A DNA stretch of 64,000 nt from Curtobacterium sp. MCJR17_055 (GTDB lineage: Bacteria; Actinomycetota; Actinomycetes; Actinomycetales; Microbacteriaceae): assembly GCF_003224335.1 (NCBI RefSeq), contig NZ_QKLF01000003.1, forward strand, positions 248,001 through 312,000, written 5' to 3'. Below the pieces are notes generated by a model, which saw only the letters and a program-made list of their open reading frames with translations, had not been told where the DNA came from and ran no database searches. Below are positions 1-12,010 of this stretch, one piece after another. Each line of letters opens with the position of its first letter. The stretch's first letter is position 1. The translations under genes and the position numbers were made by a program.

Positions 1-248
1 ACACGAGCGAGACCTTCGGCGGCGTCCGGACCAACGTCTGGATGTCCTTCGCCGCGATCCTGCTGGGCCTGCTGGTCTTCTGGGTGCAGTCCCGTCGTCA
101 CCTCGGCAAGGAGCCGAGCCCGTACCTGCCGGGTCGCGAGCCCCGCTCGAAGTCCGATGTAGACTCGGACGACACCTACTCGGAGCACGACACCACGACC
201 GGTGTCGCCGATCCGGAGCCGGTCGCCAGCGCAGCCGACCGACACTGA
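1..248 (+). CDS. lgt: Prolipoprotein diacylglyceryl transferase, C-terminal end (5' truncated by window)
   Basis: Only the last ~81 codons are present; the frame is open from base 3 to the TGA at 246-248. The peptide starts with a GGVRTNVWMS stretch followed by a hydrophobic segment and a charged tail, which resembles the last transmembrane helix of actinobacterial Lgt, where a G-x-R-x-N-x-W motif precedes the final helix. Lgt moves diacylglycerol from phosphatidylglycerol to the lipobox cysteine of prelipoproteins in the membrane. In Microbacteriaceae lgt commonly sits between trpA and gltB, which fits the next gene. The acidic, Ser/Thr-rich C-terminus of about 45 residues is not part of the catalytic fold. 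Only the family tail is visible, so the call leans on context. Confidence 0.75.
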   Translation, partial: TSETFGGVRTNVWMSFAAILLGLLVFWVQSRRHLGKEPSPYLPGREPRSKSDVDSDDTYSEHDTTTGVADPEPVASAADRH

Positions 249-435
249 GGTCCCGACCTCTCCCGAACCCAGCACCACACCGCGATCGCGGTCCGCCACA
301 AGCGGGCCCCACTCCTCGCACGCCGCCCGGACACCTCCTGGCGGCGAGCACGGGCACCAGTCCCGCCCGCTCGGGCGGAACGCACCACCGGGCCACCGCT
401 GTCCCTGTTCCACTTCCTCGTGAGGACGGTTCCCC

Positions 436-5070
<4,635 letters not shown>

Positions 5071-5129
5071 CCACGCGCGCACCCGCCTCCACTCCCGCTC
5101 GACCCGCACCCTCACCCAGGAGGTGACCC

Positions 5130-6587
5130 GTGGCTGACCCCAAGGGGTTCCTGAAGGTCCAGGAACGTGAACTGCCGGCCCGCCGTCCCGTCCCGCTGCG
5201 GCTCATGGACTGGAAAGAGGTCTACGAGCAGCAGGAGTCCGGCGCGCTCAAGCGACAGGCCGGGCGCTGCATGGACTGCGGCGTGCCGTTCTGCCACCAG
5301 GGCTGCCCGCTCGGCAACCTCATCCCGGAGTGGAACGACCTCACGTGGCGCGGCGAGGGTCGCCAGGCCATCGAGCGTCTGCACGCGACGAACAACTTCC
5401 CGGAGTTCACGGGGCGACTGTGCCCGGCTCCATGCGAGGCGTCCTGCGTGCTCGGCATCAACCAGCCGCCGGTGACGATCAAGCAGGTCGAGGTCTCGAT
5501 CATCGACGAGGCGTACCAGAACGGATGGGTCACGCCGCACCCGCCGGAGCGCCTCACCGGCAAGACCGTCGCGGTCGTCGGTTCCGGTCCCGCAGGGCTC
5601 GCCGCCGCGCAGCAGCTGACCCGCGCCGGGCACACGGTCGCCGTGTACGAGCGGGACGACCGCATCGGTGGTCTGCTCCGCTACGGCATCCCGGACTTCA
5701 AGATGGAGAAGCGGCAGATCGACGCCCGCCTCGCGCAGATGCAGGCCGAGGGCACCCGCTTCCGTGCCGGTGTCGAGATCGGCCGGGACATCACCTGGGA
5801 CGACCTGAAGTCGCGGTACGACGCGGTCGTGGTCGCCACCGGGGCGACCGTGCCGCGCGACCTCCCGATCCCGGGTCGTGACCTCGCCGGCGTGCACTTC
5901 GCCATGGACTACCTCGTCCAGCAGAACAAGGCGAACGCGGGCACCGTGGTCGACAACCAGGTCACGGCCGAGGGCAAGCACGTCGTCGTCATCGGCGGCG
6001 GTGACACCGGCGCGGACTGCATCGGCACCGCCCACCGCCAGGGTGCGCTCAGCGTGACGAACCTGGCGATCGGCAAGCAGCCGCCGCTGGAGCGCCCGTC
6101 GGACCAGCCGTGGCCGATGTTCGCCACGGTGTTCGAGGTCACGAGCGCGCACGAGGAGGGCGGGGAGCGCATGTTCCTGGCCACCACGGTCGAGTTCCTG
6201 GCGAACGAGGCCGGCGAGGTCCGTGCGCTCCGCGTCGCCGAGACCGAGTACGTCGACGGCCGCCGTGTCCCGAAGGCCGGCACCGAGCGTGAGATCCCCG
6301 CGGACCTCGTGCTCATCGCGATGGGCTTCACCGGTCCGGAGACCGACACGATCGAGCCGCAGCTGGGGCTCCCGACCACCGTGTCGGGCGCGGTGTCCCG
6401 CCAGGCGGACTACACCACGAACGAGCCGGGCGTGTTCGTCGCCGGCGACGCCGGTCGTGGGCAGTCCCTGATCGTCTGGGCGATCGCCGAGGGGCGTGCC
6501 GCCGCGGCGAAGGTCGACGAGTACCTCGAGGGGTCGACGATCCTGCCGGCTCCGGTCAAGGCGACGGACCGGGCGATCTCGGTCTGA
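5130..6587 (+). CDS. gltD: Glutamate synthase (NADPH) small subunit
   Basis: Beta subunit of glutamate synthase; its FAD takes electrons from NADPH and passes them through Fe-S clusters to GltB. 485 aa, the usual length. The N-terminal Fe-S domain carries two cysteine sets: Cys47, Cys50, Cys55, Cys59 and Cys98, Cys102, Cys106. A dinucleotide-binding VVGSGPAGLAAA motif at about 149-160 binds FAD and a second GGGDTGAD motif near 286-293 fits NADPH. Start is GTG at 5130, preceded by a strong AGGAGGTG five bases upstream. It is followed by a long hairpin of the palindrome family described under findings, which probably ends the gltBD transcript. Confidence 0.97.
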   Translation: MADPKGFLKVQERELPARRPVPLRLMDWKEVYEQQESGALKRQAGRCMDCGVPFCHQGCPLGNLIPEWNDLTWRGEGRQAIERLHATNNFPEFTGRLCPAPCEASCVLGINQPPVTIKQVEVSIIDEAYQNGWVTPHPPERLTGKTVAVVGSGPAGLAAAQQLTRAGHTVAVYERDDRIGGLLRYGIPDFKMEKRQIDARLAQMQAEGTRFRAGVEIGRDITWDDLKSRYDAVVVATGATVPRDLPIPGRDLAGVHFAMDYLVQQNKANAGTVVDNQVTAEGKHVVVIGGGDTGADCIGTAHRQGALSVTNLAIGKQPPLERPSDQPWPMFATVFEVTSAHEEGGERMFLATTVEFLANEAGEVRALRVAETEYVDGRRVPKAGTEREIPADLVLIAMGFTGPETDTIEPQLGLPTTVSGAVSRQADYTTNEPGVFVAGDAGRGQSLIVWAIAEGRAAAAKVDEYLEGSTILPAPVKATDRAISV

Positions 6588-6603
6588 TGGTCCCCACCTC
6601 GTA

Positions 6604-6649
6604 GACGGGAGGCCACCGGCACTCGATAGGGTGCTGGTGGCCTCTCGTC
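6604..6649 (+). terminator. gltD terminator hairpin, member of the GACGGGAGGC palindrome family
   Basis: A 19-bp stem (6604-6622 with 6631-6649; two G-T wobbles, otherwise fully paired) and 8-nt loop lie 17 bp after the gltD stop. No long T tract follows. The loop and start of the right arm contain TAGGGT (6627-6632), a -10-like hexamer placed about 55 bp before the pyk start. Confidence 0.7.
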
Positions 6650-6686
6650 GTTCCGCGAAGCCACCTCCACCACACGAAGGAATCCA

Positions 6687-8132
6687 TTGAGACGCGCAAA
6701 GATCGTTTCGACGCTCGGACCTGCCACCTCCGACTACGAGGTCGTCAAGCAGATCATCCAGGCCGGGGTCGACGTCGCCCGCCTGAACCTCAGCCACGGT
6801 GACTACAGCGTGCACGAGGTCAACTACGAGAACGTGCGTCGCGCCGCCGAGGAGCTGGGCAAGCCCGTCGCGATCCTCGTCGACCTGCAGGGCCCGAAGA
6901 TCCGTCTGGCGAAGTTCGCCGACGGCCCGCACGAGCTCGCCGTCGGCGACGTCTTCACGATCACGACGGAGGACGTGCCGGGCACGAAGGACGTCTGCGG
7001 GACCACGTTCAAGGGGCTGCCGCAGGACGTCAAGCCGGGCGACCCGCTGCTCATCGACGACGGCCGTGTGCGCCTCCGCGTCCTCGACACCGACGGCGTG
7101 CGCGTCCGCACGGAGGTCGTCGTCGCCGGCACCGTCTCGAACAACAAGGGCATCAACCTGCCCGGTGTCGCGGTGAACGTGCCCGCGCTGAGCGAGAAGG
7201 ACGAAGCCGACCTCCGTTGGGGCATCCGCATGGGCGCGGACCTCATCGCGCTCTCGTTCGTCCGCAACGCCGCCGACGTCGAGCGTGCGCACCAGATCAT
7301 GGACGAGGAGGGCAAGCGCCTCCCGGTGATCGCCAAGGTCGAGAAGCCGCAGGCCGTCGACGCGCTCGAGGAGATCATCGACGCGTTCGACTCGATCATG
7401 GTCGCCCGTGGTGACCTCGGCGTCGAGCTCCCGTTGGAGGCCGTCCCGATCGTGCAGAAGCGCGCGGTCGAGCTGTCCCGCCGCATGGCCAAGCCGGTCA
7501 TCGTCGCGACCCAGATGCTCGAGTCGATGATCTCGTCCCCGATCCCGACACGCGCCGAGACGTCCGACGTCGCGAACGCCGTCCTCGACGGTGCCGACGC
7601 CGTCATGCTCTCCGGTGAGACGAGCGTCGGTGAGTACCCGGTGGAGACCGTGCGCACGATGGCCCGCATCGTCGAGTCGACGGAGGACCACGGCCTCGAG
7701 CGCATCGCCCCGCTCGGCACGAAGCCCCGCACGCTCGGTGGCGCGATCACCCTCGCAGCGGTCGAGATCGCGGAGTTCACCGAGGCGTCGTACCTCTGCG
7801 TGTTCACCGAGTCCGGTGACTCGGCCCGCCGCATGTCCCGCCTGCGCCACGGGCTGCCGATCATCGCCTTCACCCCGAACGAGACGACGCGTCGTCGTCT
7901 GGCGATGACGTGGGGCGTGCGGTCCTACCTGGTGGACCGGAAGACCCACACCGACGAGCTCTTCTCCCAGGTGGACGACGTCCTCATCGGCAACGGCCTC
8001 GCCGTCCCCGGCGACCGGGTCATCGTCACGGCCGGCTCGCCTCCCGGACTCGAGGGCTCGACGAACGACCTGCGCGTGCACCGGGTGGGCGACGCGCACG
8101 CCGAGGCGGCACCCGCCTACGTCCGCGACTGA
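6687..8132 (+). CDS. pyk: Pyruvate kinase
   Basis: Last step of glycolysis: phosphoenolpyruvate plus ADP gives pyruvate plus ATP. 481 aa, full length. The N-terminus RRAKIVSTLGPATS is typical, the active-site lysine segment is VIAKVEKPQAVDALEEI (about residues 212-228), followed by the metal-binding MVARGDLGVELP and the ATQMLESMI stretch. The start is TTG at 6687 with GAAGGA (6676-6681) upstream; no in-frame ATG gives the conserved N-terminus. It lies between gltD and an iron transporter, with hairpins on both sides, so it is probably monocistronic. The only candidate promoter hexamer seen is TAGGGT at 6627-6632, inside the gltD terminator. Confidence 0.97.
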   Translation: MRRAKIVSTLGPATSDYEVVKQIIQAGVDVARLNLSHGDYSVHEVNYENVRRAAEELGKPVAILVDLQGPKIRLAKFADGPHELAVGDVFTITTEDVPGTKDVCGTTFKGLPQDVKPGDPLLIDDGRVRLRVLDTDGVRVRTEVVVAGTVSNNKGINLPGVAVNVPALSEKDEADLRWGIRMGADLIALSFVRNAADVERAHQIMDEEGKRLPVIAKVEKPQAVDALEEIIDAFDSIMVARGDLGVELPLEAVPIVQKRAVELSRRMAKPVIVATQMLESMISSPIPTRAETSDVANAVLDGADAVMLSGETSVGEYPVETVRTMARIVESTEDHGLERIAPLGTKPRTLGGAITLAAVEIAEFTEASYLCVFTESGDSARRMSRLRHGLPIIAFTPNETTRRRLAMTWGVRSYLVDRKTHTDELFSQVDDVLIGNGLAVPGDRVIVTAGSPPGLEGSTNDLRVHRVGDAHAEAAPAYVRD

Positions 8133-8169
8133 GCACGGTCGCGTCGGTCCGTGACCGACACGACCCGGA

Positions 8170-8197
8170 AGGCCGTCACCCACCAGGGTGGCGGCCT
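8170..8197 (+). terminator. pyk terminator hairpin
   Basis: A 12-bp stem (8170-8181 with 8186-8197, one G-T wobble) and ACCA loop start 37 bp after the pyk stop. Its presence argues against the GTG at 8151 as the start of the next gene. A GGGAGGCACG stretch follows at about 8212 but has no second arm. Confidence 0.75.
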
Positions 8198-8300
8198 CCG
8201 CCGTCCCGGCCGGGAGGCACGACACCCGTCGGGCGCGGTCCGCACGCGGGTACCGTGGTCCCGTCCACACCGACCGGCACGAGTACGCGAGGAGCGTCGC

Positions 8301-9440
8301 ATGGGTGATCCGAGCCTCCGGACCGACACCGCGTCCCGGTCCCGCGCCGACGTGCAGCGGTGGCGCCGGTACCTCGCCGACGAGCGTGCCGAGGCGGCCG
8401 TCTACCGGAACCTCGCCTCGCGACGCACCGGCGAGGAGCGCGAGATCCTCGTCGCCCTGGCCGAGGCCGAGGGGCGTCACGAGCAGCACTGGCGCGACCT
8501 GCTCGGGGACGACGTCGGACGACCGCTGCGGGGGAGCCTCCGTACCCGGGTGCTCGCCGCGCTGGCGGCGCGGTTCGGTTCGGTCTTCGTGCTCGCGCTC
8601 ATGCAGCGCGCGGAGGACCGCTCGCCGTACGCGGACGACGCCGACGCGACCGCGCAGATGGCGGCCGACGAGCGGATCCACGGCGAAGTCGTCCGCGGGC
8701 TGGCGAACCGCGGGCGGATGCGCCTGTCCGGCACCTTCCGCGCGGCGGTGTTCGGCGCCAACGACGGACTGGTGTCGAACCTCGCGCTCATCATCGGTGT
8801 GAGCGCCTCCGGGGCGGACCGGCACTTCGTCCTGCTCAGCGGCATCGCGGGCCTGCTGGCCGGCGCGCTGTCCATGGGGGCGGGGGAGTACGTGTCCGTC
8901 CGGTCACAGCGGGAGCTCCTCGACGCATCGACCCCGCATCCCGAAGCACAGCGCGCGGTCGCCGACCTCGACGTGGACGCCAACGAGCTCGCGCTGGTCT
9001 ACCGGGCGCGCGGGATGTCCGAGGACGAGGCCGCAGCCCACGCCGACGAGGTCCTCGCCGCCCTGCTGGCCGGCCCCGCGACCGGCGGGGTGCCGGTGGT
9101 GCGGAGCCGCTCTGCGCTGCCCCGCCCGGTCGGCACGGAGGGGGCCGACGAGCACGAGGCGGTCGGCACCGGCACGAGCGCTGCGCTCTCCAGCTTCTGC
9201 TTCTTCGCCTCCGGTGCGGTCATCCCGGTCCTGCCGTACCTGGTCGGGCTCGACGGCTGGGCCGCGATCGGGGTGGCCTCGGCGCTCGTCGGCCTCGCGC
9301 TGCTCGGCACCGGTGCCGTGGTCGGTGTGCTCAGCGGAGCGTCGCCGCTCCGGCGGGCGCTCCGACAGCTGGGGATCGGCTTCGGCGCCGCCGCCGTGAC
9401 GTACGTCCTCGGTCTGCTCTTCGGGACCGGGTCGGCCTGA
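8301..9440 (+). CDS. Ferritin-like/VIT1 family iron transporter (MbfA-like)
   Basis: 379 aa. The first ~135 residues look like a rubrerythrin/ferritin-like four-helix domain with metal-ligand patterns (ERAEAAVYRNLA, EAEGRHEQHW, ADERIHGEVV). The rest is a VIT1/CCC1-type domain: FGANDGLVSNLALIIGVSASG, then GALSMGAGEYVSVRSQ, and three C-terminal hydrophobic segments. This fusion is known from erythrin-VIT1 proteins such as bacterial MbfA, membrane ferritins that export iron or manganese under excess; the substrate here is inferred. The start at ATG 8301 has GGAG upstream; an in-frame GTG at 8151 would translate through the pyk terminator and is rejected. No neighbouring metal regulator is visible. 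A convergent terminator separates it from the next gene. Confidence 0.88.
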   Translation: MGDPSLRTDTASRSRADVQRWRRYLADERAEAAVYRNLASRRTGEEREILVALAEAEGRHEQHWRDLLGDDVGRPLRGSLRTRVLAALAARFGSVFVLALMQRAEDRSPYADDADATAQMAADERIHGEVVRGLANRGRMRLSGTFRAAVFGANDGLVSNLALIIGVSASGADRHFVLLSGIAGLLAGALSMGAGEYVSVRSQRELLDASTPHPEAQRAVADLDVDANELALVYRARGMSEDEAAAHADEVLAALLAGPATGGVPVVRSRSALPRPVGTEGADEHEAVGTGTSAALSSFCFFASGAVIPVLPYLVGLDGWAAIGVASALVGLALLGTGAVVGVLSGASPLRRALRQLGIGFGAAAVTYVLGLLFGTGSA

Positions 9441-9464
9441 CGCAGCCCCGCCGCCGGGCTGCGT
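9440..9464. terminator. Bidirectional terminator between convergent genes
   Basis: Nine-bp perfect stem (9440-9448 with 9456-9464) and 7-nt loop between the converging iron transporter and HdeD-type genes. Confidence 0.6.
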
Positions 9465-9473
9465 CGATCCGGT

Positions 9474-10013
9474 TCAGCGCCGGGCGGAGGCGCGCGCGGG
9501 CAGGAGGAGCAGCGCCGCGCTGCCGACGCCGACGAGGGCGATGCCGGCCAGGACGGTGAAGACCTCGAGGGCGAGCGTCGGGGCGAGCAGCACCGCGACG
9601 CCGCAGAGCAGCGACAGCAGCCCGCTCACGACGGACGGCACCCGGGAGGAACCGGGGTGCCCGACGAGGGCACCGACGAGCGCCGCGACGCCCTCGACGA
9701 GGAACCCGACCCCGGCCAGGACCGCGTAGACGACGAGCGGTACCGCGGGGTCGACGAGCGTGACGAGTCCGGCGACCCCGACGAGGGACCCGACGACGCC
9801 GGAGGTCCAGCGCCAGACGGTCGACGTGCCGTGTCCCCGCGCGGCCGCGAAGACCCGCATGGCCCCGGAGACGACGAGGTACACCCCGAAGAGCAGCGCG
9901 ACGAGCACCAGTGTCGGCCGCGGCCACACGACGGCGACGATGCCGGCGACGATCGCGACGGCGCCGGTGACGATGACGAACGCCCGGAACGTGCGGACGG
10001 CGCGTGAATCCAC
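9474..10013 (-). CDS. HdeD family membrane protein
   Basis: 179 aa, almost entirely hydrophobic, with about six transmembrane segments arranged as three similar pairs, as in the HdeD/DUF308 family. Recognisable pieces are IVTGAVAIVAGIVAVVWP at the start, a GVYLVVSGAMRVFAA segment, and repeated GVxFLVEGVAALV-type helices. E. coli HdeD is linked to acid resistance; no role is established for actinobacterial homologues, so no function is assigned. Start GTG at 10013 has AGGAGGAG upstream on the minus strand, an excellent site, and begins VDSRAVRTFRAF; much longer readings of the same frame upstream run across the tRNA gene and are not coding. It stands alone, convergent with the iron transporter. 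Confidence 0.85.
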   Translation of the reverse strand: MDSRAVRTFRAFVIVTGAVAIVAGIVAVVWPRPTLVLVALLFGVYLVVSGAMRVFAAARGHGTSTVWRWTSGVVGSLVGVAGLVTLVDPAVPLVVYAVLAGVGFLVEGVAALVGALVGHPGSSRVPSVVSGLLSLLCGVAVLLAPTLALEVFTVLAGIALVGVGSAALLLLPARASARR

Positions 10014-10102
10014 CGTGGCTCCTCCTGACTGGACTGCCGGACCTCCGACCGTACCGTGCGGGGAGGGCGTCGGTCCGGGCGGGGCGTCGTCGCGGTGGCT
10101 GC

Positions 10103-10108
10103 TACGCT
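10103..10108 (+). promoter_or_regulatory. -10 hexamer of the tRNA-Leu gene
   Basis: TACGCT ends 10 bp before the first tRNA base, the right distance for the transcription start. No good -35 is seen. Confidence 0.5.
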
Positions 10109-10118
10109 GGCTCCGCTC

Positions 10119-10198
10119 GCGAGTGTGGTGGAATGGTAGACACGGGGCACTCAAAATGCTCTGCCTCTGGCGTGCGGGTTCGAGTCCCGCCACTCGTA
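10119..10198 (+). tRNA. tRNA-Leu (anticodon CAA)
   Basis: The sequence folds as a cloverleaf: acceptor arm 10119-10125 with 10191-10197 (first pair G-T), D arm GTG/CAC, anticodon stem 10145-10149 with 10157-10161, anticodon CAA at 10152-10154 after T33, an extended variable arm, and a T arm GCGGG/CCCGC with loop TTCGAGT. The discriminator is A at 10198, as expected for leucine, and no CCA is encoded, so it must be added after transcription. The long variable arm supports a class II tRNA. It reads UUG codons. Confidence 0.96.
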
Positions 10199-10285
10199 CT
10201 CGGTCCGCTCGGCCGGTTCCGTCAGGTGCCCGATCGGACCCGCTGGGGATCGCGTCCGGATGCCGCCGTCCGATCGCGCGTCTAG

Positions 10286-10291
10286 TAGGCT
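10286..10291 (+). promoter_or_regulatory. Leaderless-type -10 hexamer of the ANTAR regulator gene
   Basis: TAGGCT with 7 nt to the GTG start at 10299; transcription would begin at or next to the start codon. Confidence 0.55.
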
Positions 10292-10298
10292 CTTCGTC

Positions 10299-10904
10299 GT
10301 GAGTGACACAGAAGCAACCGCAGCCGCACCCCGTCGCGTCGTCGTCGCCGAGGACGAGTCGCTCATCCGTCTCGACATCGTCGAGATCCTCCGCGACAAC
10401 GGGTTCGACGTGGTCGGTGAGGCCGGAGACGGCGAGACCGCGGTGCAGCTCGCCACCGACCTGCGTCCCGACCTCGTGATCATGGACGTCAAGATGCCGC
10501 AGCTCGACGGCATCTCCGCGGCCGAGAAGCTGTCGAAGAACCACATCGCCCCGGTCGTCCTGCTCACGGCGTTCAGCCAGAAGGAACTCGTCGAGCGTGC
10601 GACCGAGGCCGGCGCGCTGGCCTACGTGGTGAAGCCCTTCACCCCGAACGACCTGCTCCCCGCGATCGAGATCGCCCTCTCGCGGTACCAGCAGATCATC
10701 ACGCTCGAGGCCGAGGTCGCGGACCTCGTCGAGCGCTTCGAGACCCGCAAGCTCGTCGACCGCGCCAAGGGCCTGCTCAACGAGAAGATGGGCCTCACCG
10801 AGCCCGAGGCGTTCCGCTGGATCCAGAAGGCGTCCATGGACCGCCGGCTCACGATGCACGACGTCGCCAAGGCGATCATCGAGCAGCTCAGCGCCAAGAA
10901 GTAG
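10299..10904 (+). CDS. pdtaR: ANTAR-domain response regulator (PdtaR-like)
   Basis: 201 aa. The N-terminal receiver domain begins VVVAEDESLIRLD (acidic pocket Glu18/Asp19), the phosphoacceptor is Asp63 in LVIMDVKMPQ, and VVKPFTP near residue 110 holds the conserved lysine. The C-terminal ~60 residues (KLVDRAKGLLNEKMGLTEPEAFRWIQ) are an ANTAR RNA-binding domain, which binds tandem hexaloop hairpins and prevents transcription termination. M. tuberculosis PdtaR (Rv1626) has the same layout and lies between the pyk and polA regions, and its partner kinase PdtaS is encoded elsewhere; no kinase is next door here either. GTG at 10299 is preferred because a TAGGCT hexamer sits 7 nt upstream; an earlier in-frame ATG at 10260 would place that hexamer inside the gene. 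Confidence 0.92.
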   Translation: MSDTEATAAAPRRVVVAEDESLIRLDIVEILRDNGFDVVGEAGDGETAVQLATDLRPDLVIMDVKMPQLDGISAAEKLSKNHIAPVVLLTAFSQKELVERATEAGALAYVVKPFTPNDLLPAIEIALSRYQQIITLEAEVADLVERFETRKLVDRAKGLLNEKMGLTEPEAFRWIQKASMDRRLTMHDVAKAIIEQLSAKK

Positions 10905-10920
10905 TCCCACCAGCCACCCC

Positions 10921-10957
10921 ACGGAAGGCGCCGTCCGGAGCGGACGGCGCCTTCCGT
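10921..10957 (+). terminator. Terminator of the ANTAR regulator gene
   Basis: A 16-bp perfect stem (10921-10936 with 10942-10957) and GGAGC loop start 16 bp after the stop codon. Confidence 0.85.
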
Positions 10958-11012
10958 GCGTCCGGCGTCGTGCGGTCCTCGTTCCGGCGCCACCAGCTGG
11001 CAGGCTGGGCAC

Positions 11013-11480
11013 ATGGACGACGTGGTGATCCGGGCCTCCCGGTCGGAGGACATGGCGACGGTGGCCGACCTGCGGTGGCGGTGGCGGGTGGACGAGGACG
11101 GCACGGCCCCGGCCGGGACGCCCGAGGCGTTCCGCGAGGCCATGGCGGCCTTCGCGCTCGCGCACCCGGAGACGCACCGGTGCGTGGTCGCCGAGCTCGA
11201 CGGGGTCGTCGTCGGCATGGCCTGGCTCGCGATCGTCGCCCGACCACCGACCCCGGACCGCCCGGAGCGGTGCACCGCGGACGTGCAGACGGTGTACGTC
11301 GCACCCGAGGCCAGGGGCCGCGGTGTCGCGCAGCGGCTGGTCCGTGCGGCACTCGACCTCGCCGAGGAGGTCGGGGCGGAGCGGACGACGGTGCACTCGA
11401 GCGTCGCCGGCGAGACGCTGTACCGGCGGCTCGGGTTCGGGGACGCCCGACTGCTGCTCCAGGCGCCGCCCGAGGGCTGA
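11013..11480 (+). CDS. GNAT family N-acetyltransferase
   Basis: 155 aa with the GNAT fold: an N-terminal VVIRASRSEDMATVADL strand-helix, then the acetyl-CoA binding motif A, VYVAPEARGRGVAQRLV (about residues 92-108), whose R-G-R-G-V-A fits the Q/R-x-x-G-x-G/A rule, and a C-terminal LYRRLGF segment typical of the family. The acceptor substrate cannot be read from sequence. ATG 11013 has no Shine-Dalgarno but a CAGGCT element six bases upstream, resembling the leaderless promoters of neighbours. It is convergent with the thioesterase gene, only 13 bp away. Confidence 0.88.
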   Translation: MDDVVIRASRSEDMATVADLRWRWRVDEDGTAPAGTPEAFREAMAAFALAHPETHRCVVAELDGVVVGMAWLAIVARPPTPDRPERCTADVQTVYVAPEARGRGVAQRLVRAALDLAEEVGAERTTVHSSVAGETLYRRLGFGDARLLLQAPPEG

Positions 11481-11493
11481 CCGACCGCGGGGG

Positions 11494-11925
11494 TCAGCGA
11501 GCGTCGCGGATGATGTTCGTGATGCGCACCGTCGAGCAACGACGGCCCTCGTCGTCGGTGAGGACGATCTCGTGCGTCGTGAGGGTGCCGCCGAGGTGGA
11601 TCGCGGTGCACGTGCCGGTCACACGGCCGCTCGTCGCGCTGCGGGAGTGCGAGGCGCTCAGCTCGATGCCCATGGCGTACCGACCCGGGCCGGCGTGGAT
11701 GTTCGCCGCCATCGAGCCGAGGCTCTCTGCGAGGACGACGTACGCGCCACCGTGCAGGAGCCCGACCGGCTGGCGGTTGCCCTCGACGGGGATGCTCGCG
11801 ACGGCACGCTCGGCGGAGAGCTCGGTGAACACCATGCCCATCTTCTCCGCGAGTTCGCCCATGCCGCGGTCGGCGTACTCGGCGAGGCCCTCGGGGGAGC
11901 CGGTGGTGGTGGTCGCGTCGGTCAT
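11494..11925 (-). CDS. Hotdog-fold thioesterase, PaaI/DHNA-CoA type
   Basis: 143 aa, the normal length of a single hotdog domain. The signature HGGAYVVLAESLGSMAA has the His-Gly-Gly and catalytic Glu spacing of PaaI/YbdB/MenI-type acyl-CoA thioesterases. These hydrolyse aryl- or acyl-CoA esters in the cytoplasm; a role in menaquinone synthesis (1,4-dihydroxy-2-naphthoyl-CoA hydrolysis) is possible but no men gene is nearby. The start at ATG 11925 has GAGGAG five to ten bases upstream on the minus strand; a longer frame to 12045 would overlap polA and is unlikely. The gene is divergent from polA with about 85 bp between starts. Confidence 0.88.
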   Translation of the reverse strand: MTDATTTTGSPEGLAEYADRGMGELAEKMGMVFTELSAERAVASIPVEGNRQPVGLLHGGAYVVLAESLGSMAANIHAGPGRYAMGIELSASHSRSATSGRVTGTCTAIHLGGTLTTHEIVLTDDEGRRCSTVRITNIIRDAR

Positions 11926-11998
11926 GCGTGCTCCTCGGGCGGTGGTCCTGCCCGCCGTCCTCGGAGCCGGCCCGGGGCCGGCCGTCGGGGGCCGTCGG

Positions 11999-12004
11999 TA
12001 GGCT
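11999..12004 (+). promoter_or_regulatory. Leaderless-type -10 hexamer of polA
   Basis: TAGGCT, 6 nt before the GTG start at 12011. No Shine-Dalgarno lies between. Confidence 0.6.
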
Positions 12005-12010
12005 GTCCGG

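Noticed and set aside
8151..8300. N-terminal extension of the iron transporter from GTG 8151
   Set aside because: It would run through the pyk terminator hairpin, lacks family similarity, and ATG 8301 has a good ribosome binding site.
5112..8825. 1237-residue open frame on the minus strand across gltD and pyk
   Set aside because: Same cause; the plus strand carries clear GltD and pyruvate kinase with catalytic motifs.
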